Shown in pieces: positions 30,771 to 34,239 of a stretch of DNA of 34,239 nucleotides (positions within the stretch are counted from its first letter, which is position 1; every line of letters begins with the position of its first letter). The notes beneath the pieces are model-generated. The model saw only the letters and a program-made list of their open reading frames with translations, was not told the DNA's origin and did no database searches. Source of the DNA: Oscillospiraceae bacterium (lineage in GTDB: Bacteria > Bacillota > Clostridia > Oscillospirales > Ruminococcaceae); assembly GCA_003531585.1 (NCBI GenBank), contig DQFX01000042.1, positions 1 to 34,239 on the forward strand, in the 5' to 3' direction. Position numbers and translations under genes: made by a program.

Positions 30771-33587
30771 TTAATACGGATAATAGAATCTGTCCAGCCG
30801 CCAGCCGTCCGCCGTCTTGACCGCGTTTATCGTGTAGTGATCCTGCTTGTCGCTGGGACCGTCAGTATCAAAATCCGCGTAGGTTATGGTGAAATCCAGC
30901 ACTGCTGTGGAGTCGGTTTTGGTCTCCTCCGGAATGGAGAATCCCACGCTCCAGATGGAAATGTCAGTACCGCGCGCGCCATCGTTAGTGAAGGTCCTGC
31001 CGTCCACTTCCCAGACTGAGTGACCTATTACCTGGCTCATCGCGTCTAATGCCGCCTCTTCCGTGTACACTTCCTTGAACTGATTCAGGATACCCTGGTA
31101 GGTGCGAAGCTCCGGATCGGCAATGACCCTGCCCATGTATCCATCAGTAATGACCATATACTCGCCTGTACCCACAGGAGCGCCTACCACATAGTTGAAC
31201 CATAGCTGCTGGGCTATTTTCTCGACTGCACGTATCTGCAGTTCGTCGTCAAACTCTATTTTGGTATATCTTCCGTCGTATTCGTTCAGCACCTCCAGGC
31301 TGTCGTCGGTGATTTTCAGCAAACGCTGCTGATAGCAGCCTGCAACAAACAGGCTCGTACGCTCAAGAACGGTATATCTTCCGCCGTCGGGGTCGTTGTA
31401 TGCGACGACAACGAAATCACCGTGCGGTATCAGCTCGATTTCTCCCTGCACCGCCATAGTGGAGCCGCACACGCCAGACGCCGTTACAACGCCATGCTTG
31501 TAGCGCGCCAGCCGCGGCTGAGATTCATCTATAGACGCAGATAAAACGCTGCCGTTGTCATCGACTAAAAAATCCATGGTCTCGCTGTAATTCAGCTTGG
31601 TGTAGGAGTCGGTGTGCGGGTCGCGGTAGTAGAGATCGTACTCGTAAACTGTGCCGGAAGCCCCTCTGATCGTGCGCAATGCGTAGATGTCGGTAAGTCC
31701 GGCGTTTTCCACCGCGTAGTACTCGACGGAGACCTCGGGTGAAGTTTCGCCGATGTCCATTACTGGCGGGAAAATATCGAGGTCCGTCAGCGGGGAGAAG
31801 AAGTTATCCATGTCCGATGGGTCGCCGGAGAGCGGGGAAAATTCCCAGCCCCAGCCGGAATCCGTTCTGGTGAAATCCACGCGGAAATTCCTGTAGAACT
31901 CGCCTGAATAGTCCAGCAAATAATCTGCGTCGCGCCACTTTTCGTCCGCGTTGAACATGCGCACCGTTATCGACAGCTTATCCGCTGACTTTTCAAGCAG
32001 CCAGTTCTGCTCCTCGGGGAGGTCGATGTTCGCAACGCTGTAACGGTCGATGTGAGCGCGTTTCCATGTTACGCCTGCGTATTCTGCGGAGCCGTTCTCC
32101 AGGACGTCCATGACCGTCCCGGCGAGCGTACCTTTTAAGGCGTTTTCGTTATACCTCAGCCCGTCTCTGGAGGGTATCACACAGATGCTGTCGCCATACT
32201 CGGAAAGTGTTTTCAGCAGACCGAGCTGACCTATGTTCGAAGGAACGGGCACTTTCGGTACGAACCCGTCATATGCACGTTTGTATACCGAAAGGTAATC
32301 TGAACGTGCGCGCATTCCAACGCCCTCATAGCAGTAGAGGCTGTCGGGTTCGTCCTTCCAGACGACCCACAGATTTGCGCCGTTTGTGTAGTCCAGCATG
32401 TAGAACGCCTTGCTGTCCATCGAGAAGCCGCCACAAGAAATGCCGTTCATCGGTCTGAAAATGTCAGTATCGCCCGATTCCACGTAGTACTCCAAACAAA
32501 CGCCGTGGTAGAAATCCCAGCCGGAATCGTTATCCTGAAGCATCCATCTGCCGTAGAAATTCGGCTCGAATATCTCTGTCAGAGCTTCTGCGTCCATATA
32601 GAAAGACAGCATGGAAACGTCGGCCTTATCATCGGATGTTGCCACGATATTGTCGGCGTGTTCGGCAAGCCCGGCGTAATACTGTCCGTACTCGCTGATG
32701 GCATAGACACCGTAATATTTTGCGGGATTCTTTGTCACGGTGCGGTCGTAGGTGAGGACCTCCTCGCCGGCGTGATTATATATCACCGGGAGGTTTTTGC
32801 TGTGCGCCGCGGCGTAATCTACGCCGTCAATGGTGATTATATCGGCGATGGTCTGCGCGGCTGATACCTCATAGAATCGCTCGCCGTTACACAGTGCCGC
32901 AAAGAATCTGTCTCCCTTTGTATAGAGCGGGCAGCCCACGTACTGGTAACTGATCCTGCCGGGCATGAGAATCTTTATCGAACGCCCCACCGGATCTATT
33001 CCCATCTGGCTGTAGTACGCTGTATCAATGGTAACAGTGTAGACTGTGTCGCCGCTTCCCCACTCGTAGTCGCAATCGGTCACGGTCATGGCGGCAACAA
33101 GAACGGATTTTTGCAGGCTCAGCCCCTTGATATCATTCACGACGGTCTCGTCAAAGGTTTCGCTGTCCAGCTTATAAAAGCCGTCGTCCAGAATTCCCTT
33201 GTTCGGATATTCCGGCAGGTCGGCGGAGGTTATGCCGTGCTTTACCGCCTCCTGAGTGGGTTCAACGGTTTCCTCGGTCTGCACGTCCGGGGTAAACTCT
33301 GAAACGGGCGTCCCGGTAGGAATTATCCCGGTTTTGAACGCCGCTGTAACTCCCACGGCGACCACAGCCGCCGCAGCCGCGCTGGTTACCACGATTTTCA
33401 GCGGGTTTCTGCGCTGCGGTGCAGGCTTGTACTCCTGGCTGAACTGCATAAGCTCGGTTTCTTCGAAATCACCGATGTTCTCCGGCTCGTGCTCAAAGCA
33501 GTCGTCGAGCCGCTTTTCAAGCTCCGTCATTCTTTCCTCGGAGAGCGACATTTTATCATACATAGTCCTGAGTTCTTTTTTAGTCAT
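30771..33587 (-). CDS. Large membrane-anchored putative anti-sigma factor with an IseA-like C-terminus (938 aa)
   Basis: I recognise no full-length family. The first 60 residues are charged and cytoplasmic-like (MTKKELRTMYDKMSLSEERM, then an acidic helix), then PQRRNPLK and one membrane segment (about 64-85, rich in Ala and Val). About 850 residues would lie outside. The outer part opens with a Thr/Pro/Glu stalk, then long beta-rich repeats with many Tyr, Asp and Gly. The last 148 residues (from IAQQLWFNYVVG, through ILNQFKEVYTEEAA and VWEVDGRTF, to TADGWRLDRFYYPY) resemble the IseA family of cell-wall endopeptidase inhibitors. Its ATG overlaps the ECF sigma stop by one base (TAATG), so an anti-sigma role is a strong inference. 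There is no zinc-type HxxxCxxC motif. Confidence 0.65.
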   Translation of the reverse strand: MTKKELRTMYDKMSLSEERMTELEKRLDDCFEHEPENIGDFEETELMQFSQEYKPAPQRRNPLKIVVTSAAAAAVVAVGVTAAFKTGIIPTGTPVSEFTPDVQTEETVEPTQEAVKHGITSADLPEYPNKGILDDGFYKLDSETFDETVVNDIKGLSLQKSVLVAAMTVTDCDYEWGSGDTVYTVTIDTAYYSQMGIDPVGRSIKILMPGRISYQYVGCPLYTKGDRFFAALCNGERFYEVSAAQTIADIITIDGVDYAAAHSKNLPVIYNHAGEEVLTYDRTVTKNPAKYYGVYAISEYGQYYAGLAEHADNIVATSDDKADVSMLSFYMDAEALTEIFEPNFYGRWMLQDNDSGWDFYHGVCLEYYVESGDTDIFRPMNGISCGGFSMDSKAFYMLDYTNGANLWVVWKDEPDSLYCYEGVGMRARSDYLSVYKRAYDGFVPKVPVPSNIGQLGLLKTLSEYGDSICVIPSRDGLRYNENALKGTLAGTVMDVLENGSAEYAGVTWKRAHIDRYSVANIDLPEEQNWLLEKSADKLSITVRMFNADEKWRDADYLLDYSGEFYRNFRVDFTRTDSGWGWEFSPLSGDPSDMDNFFSPLTDLDIFPPVMDIGETSPEVSVEYYAVENAGLTDIYALRTIRGASGTVYEYDLYYRDPHTDSYTKLNYSETMDFLVDDNGSVLSASIDESQPRLARYKHGVVTASGVCGSTMAVQGEIELIPHGDFVVVAYNDPDGGRYTVLERTSLFVAGCYQQRLLKITDDSLEVLNEYDGRYTKIEFDDELQIRAVEKIAQQLWFNYVVGAPVGTGEYMVITDGYMGRVIADPELRTYQGILNQFKEVYTEEAALDAMSQVIGHSVWEVDGRTFTNDGARGTDISIWSVGFSIPEETKTDSTAVLDFTITYADFDTDGPSDKQDHYTINAVKTADGWRLDRFYYPY

Positions 33588-34066
33588 TACAGTCCCTCCT
33601 CCAAAGATATTTTCAGCAGCTTCCTGCCTTTGGCAAGGCGTTTGTAGACCGTGTTTTCACTGATACACAGAGTCTTTGCGATATCTGCGGCGGGCATGTC
33701 CTCATAGTAGAACATGTAGATCACCGCCTTGACGATATCCGGCAGTTTCATAACCGTGTCCAGCAGCTCGTTCTGCGCTTTCTGCGGAGCCGCGACCTCC
33801 TCGGCGGCTTCAAGCGGAACATTGCGTTTCACCCTCGCCGATTTTACCACGTTCAGAGCGCGGTGCTCCGCCATTCGCATGAGCCAGTTCTTCAGGTGAT
33901 TCTCGTCGTTGAATCCCCCGGCGTGATGTATCGCTGCGGAAAAGCAGTCCATGAGTATGTCCTCGGCTTCCTCCGGACTTCGCACTATTCCCAGCGCTAT
34001 GCGGTAGACTGCGTTCGCGTACTGTCTAAATAGCGCGGACGCATTTTCGTGTGTTATCTGGAACAC
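33587..34066 (-). CDS. ECF-type RNA polymerase sigma factor
   Basis: This is a group 4 (extracytoplasmic function) sigma factor of 159 residues. Region 2 covers about 8-75 (ALFRQYANAVYRIALGIVRS, then EEAEDILMDCFSAAI and HLKNWLMRMAEHRALN). Region 4 covers about 100-152, with the helix-turn-helix MPAADIAKTLCISENTVYKR. The start is a GTG at 34066, preceded by AAGGGGTGG; an ATG two bases upstream is out of frame. It is followed directly by the putative anti-sigma gene. The promoter looks vegetative (extended -10), so control is probably through the anti-sigma factor. Confidence 0.92.
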   Translation of the reverse strand: MFQITHENASALFRQYANAVYRIALGIVRSPEEAEDILMDCFSAAIHHAGGFNDENHLKNWLMRMAEHRALNVVKSARVKRNVPLEAAEEVAAPQKAQNELLDTVMKLPDIVKAVIYMFYYEDMPAADIAKTLCISENTVYKRLAKGRKLLKISLEEGL

Positions 34067-34095
34067 ATTACCACCCCTTTCGTTTCCCTTCTGTA

Positions 34096-34124
34096 ATTAT
34101 AACATGCCAGTCCGGGAAAATCTG
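34096..34124 (-). promoter_or_regulatory. Promoter of the ECF sigma operon
   Basis: On the minus strand an extended -10, TGTTATAAT (34096-34104), with a weak CAGATT 17 bases further up (34119-34124). No ECF-type promoter was recognised. Confidence 0.5.
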
Positions 34125-34155
34125 CCTGTTTTAAAAAAAATTTTTACGCGGATCA

Positions 34156-34184
34156 TTGACAAATCCTCCGGAATGGGGTAAAAT
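34156..34184 (+). promoter_or_regulatory. Divergent sigma-A promoter at the right edge
   Basis: TTGACA (34156-34161), exactly 17 bases and TAAAAT (34179-34184). It must drive a gene or RNA mostly beyond the window. An open frame starts at ATG 34192, at or next to the predicted start of transcription. Confidence 0.65.
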
Positions 34185-34239
34185 CAATTTAATGGGAACC
34201 TCTAAAAATCGGTTTGAAGAAGCAGTCGGTGTGCTATAC

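Noticed and set aside
34192..34239. A partial coding sequence at the right edge
   Set aside because: Sixteen open codons without a ribosome-binding site are too few to call a gene; kept only as a finding.

Overview
The window looks like a chromosomal segment of an endospore-forming, low-oxygen Firmicute of the class Clostridia, most like the Ruminococcaceae/Oscillospiraceae. This rests on a set of conserved spore genes (cotJABC, a yabM/spoVB-type flippase, yabP, yabQ, sipL, spoIVA, an alpha/beta SASP), on the Bacillus/Clostridium-type gene order around mazG, rqcP, yabPQ and divIC, and on promoters with Bacillus-like sigma-A and sigma-E signatures. Most of the window is moderately GC-rich and densely coding; the first 1.3 kb is clearly more AT-rich. 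No rRNA, tRNA, CRISPR array or complete insertion sequence was seen, and no gene-free stretch exceeds 300 bases.

Layout. (1) 1-1350: a PD-(D/E)XK Rpn-like nuclease gene with an internal ribosome-binding site before its C-terminal tail, followed by two stand-alone copies of that tail. (2) 1351-2605: cotJA-cotJB-cotJC (minus strand), facing away from a spore flippase gene. (3) 2606-7048: yabM-like flippase, mazG, hup, rqcP (yabO), yabP, yabQ, divIC, the B. subtilis gene order with hup inserted. Candidate sigma-E and sigma-A promoters alternate here, and the ribosome-binding site of yabP lies in a hairpin that only read-through transcripts should form. (4) 7071-8713: cardiolipin synthase, convergent with a HAD phosphatase and typA. 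(5) 11411-19552: one long minus-strand operon, tepA-like protease, uppP, ftsK/spoIIIE, ygiQ-type radical SAM gene, ComEC-like metallo-beta-lactamase, DUF3006. (6) 19674-22747: sipL and spoIVA, partners in the spore-coat basement layer, then an alpha/beta SASP and a PerR regulator with a likely autoregulatory operator. (7) 23580-28201: a four-gene operon joining two CobW-type GTPases (one with a long His/Asp/Cys tract, one fused to a YcgQ/DUF1980-like domain) to mtnA and a methylthioadenosine/adenosylhomocysteine-type deaminase. (8) 28214-30686: a LysR regulator divergent from an MFS transporter, with a shared AACCGGATT element and a perfect inverted repeat filling the transporter promoter spacer. 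(9) 30771-34184: an ECF-type sigma factor translationally coupled to a 938-residue membrane-anchored putative anti-sigma factor with an IseA-like end, and a divergent promoter leaving the right edge.

The best candidates for undescribed biology are the Rpn nuclease with its intragenic start and orphan tail genes, the hairpin/promoter arrangement at yabP, the metal-GTPase/methylthioadenosine operon, and the giant sigma/anti-sigma pair. All functional statements come from reading the sequence and from knowledge of the families; no database search was run.
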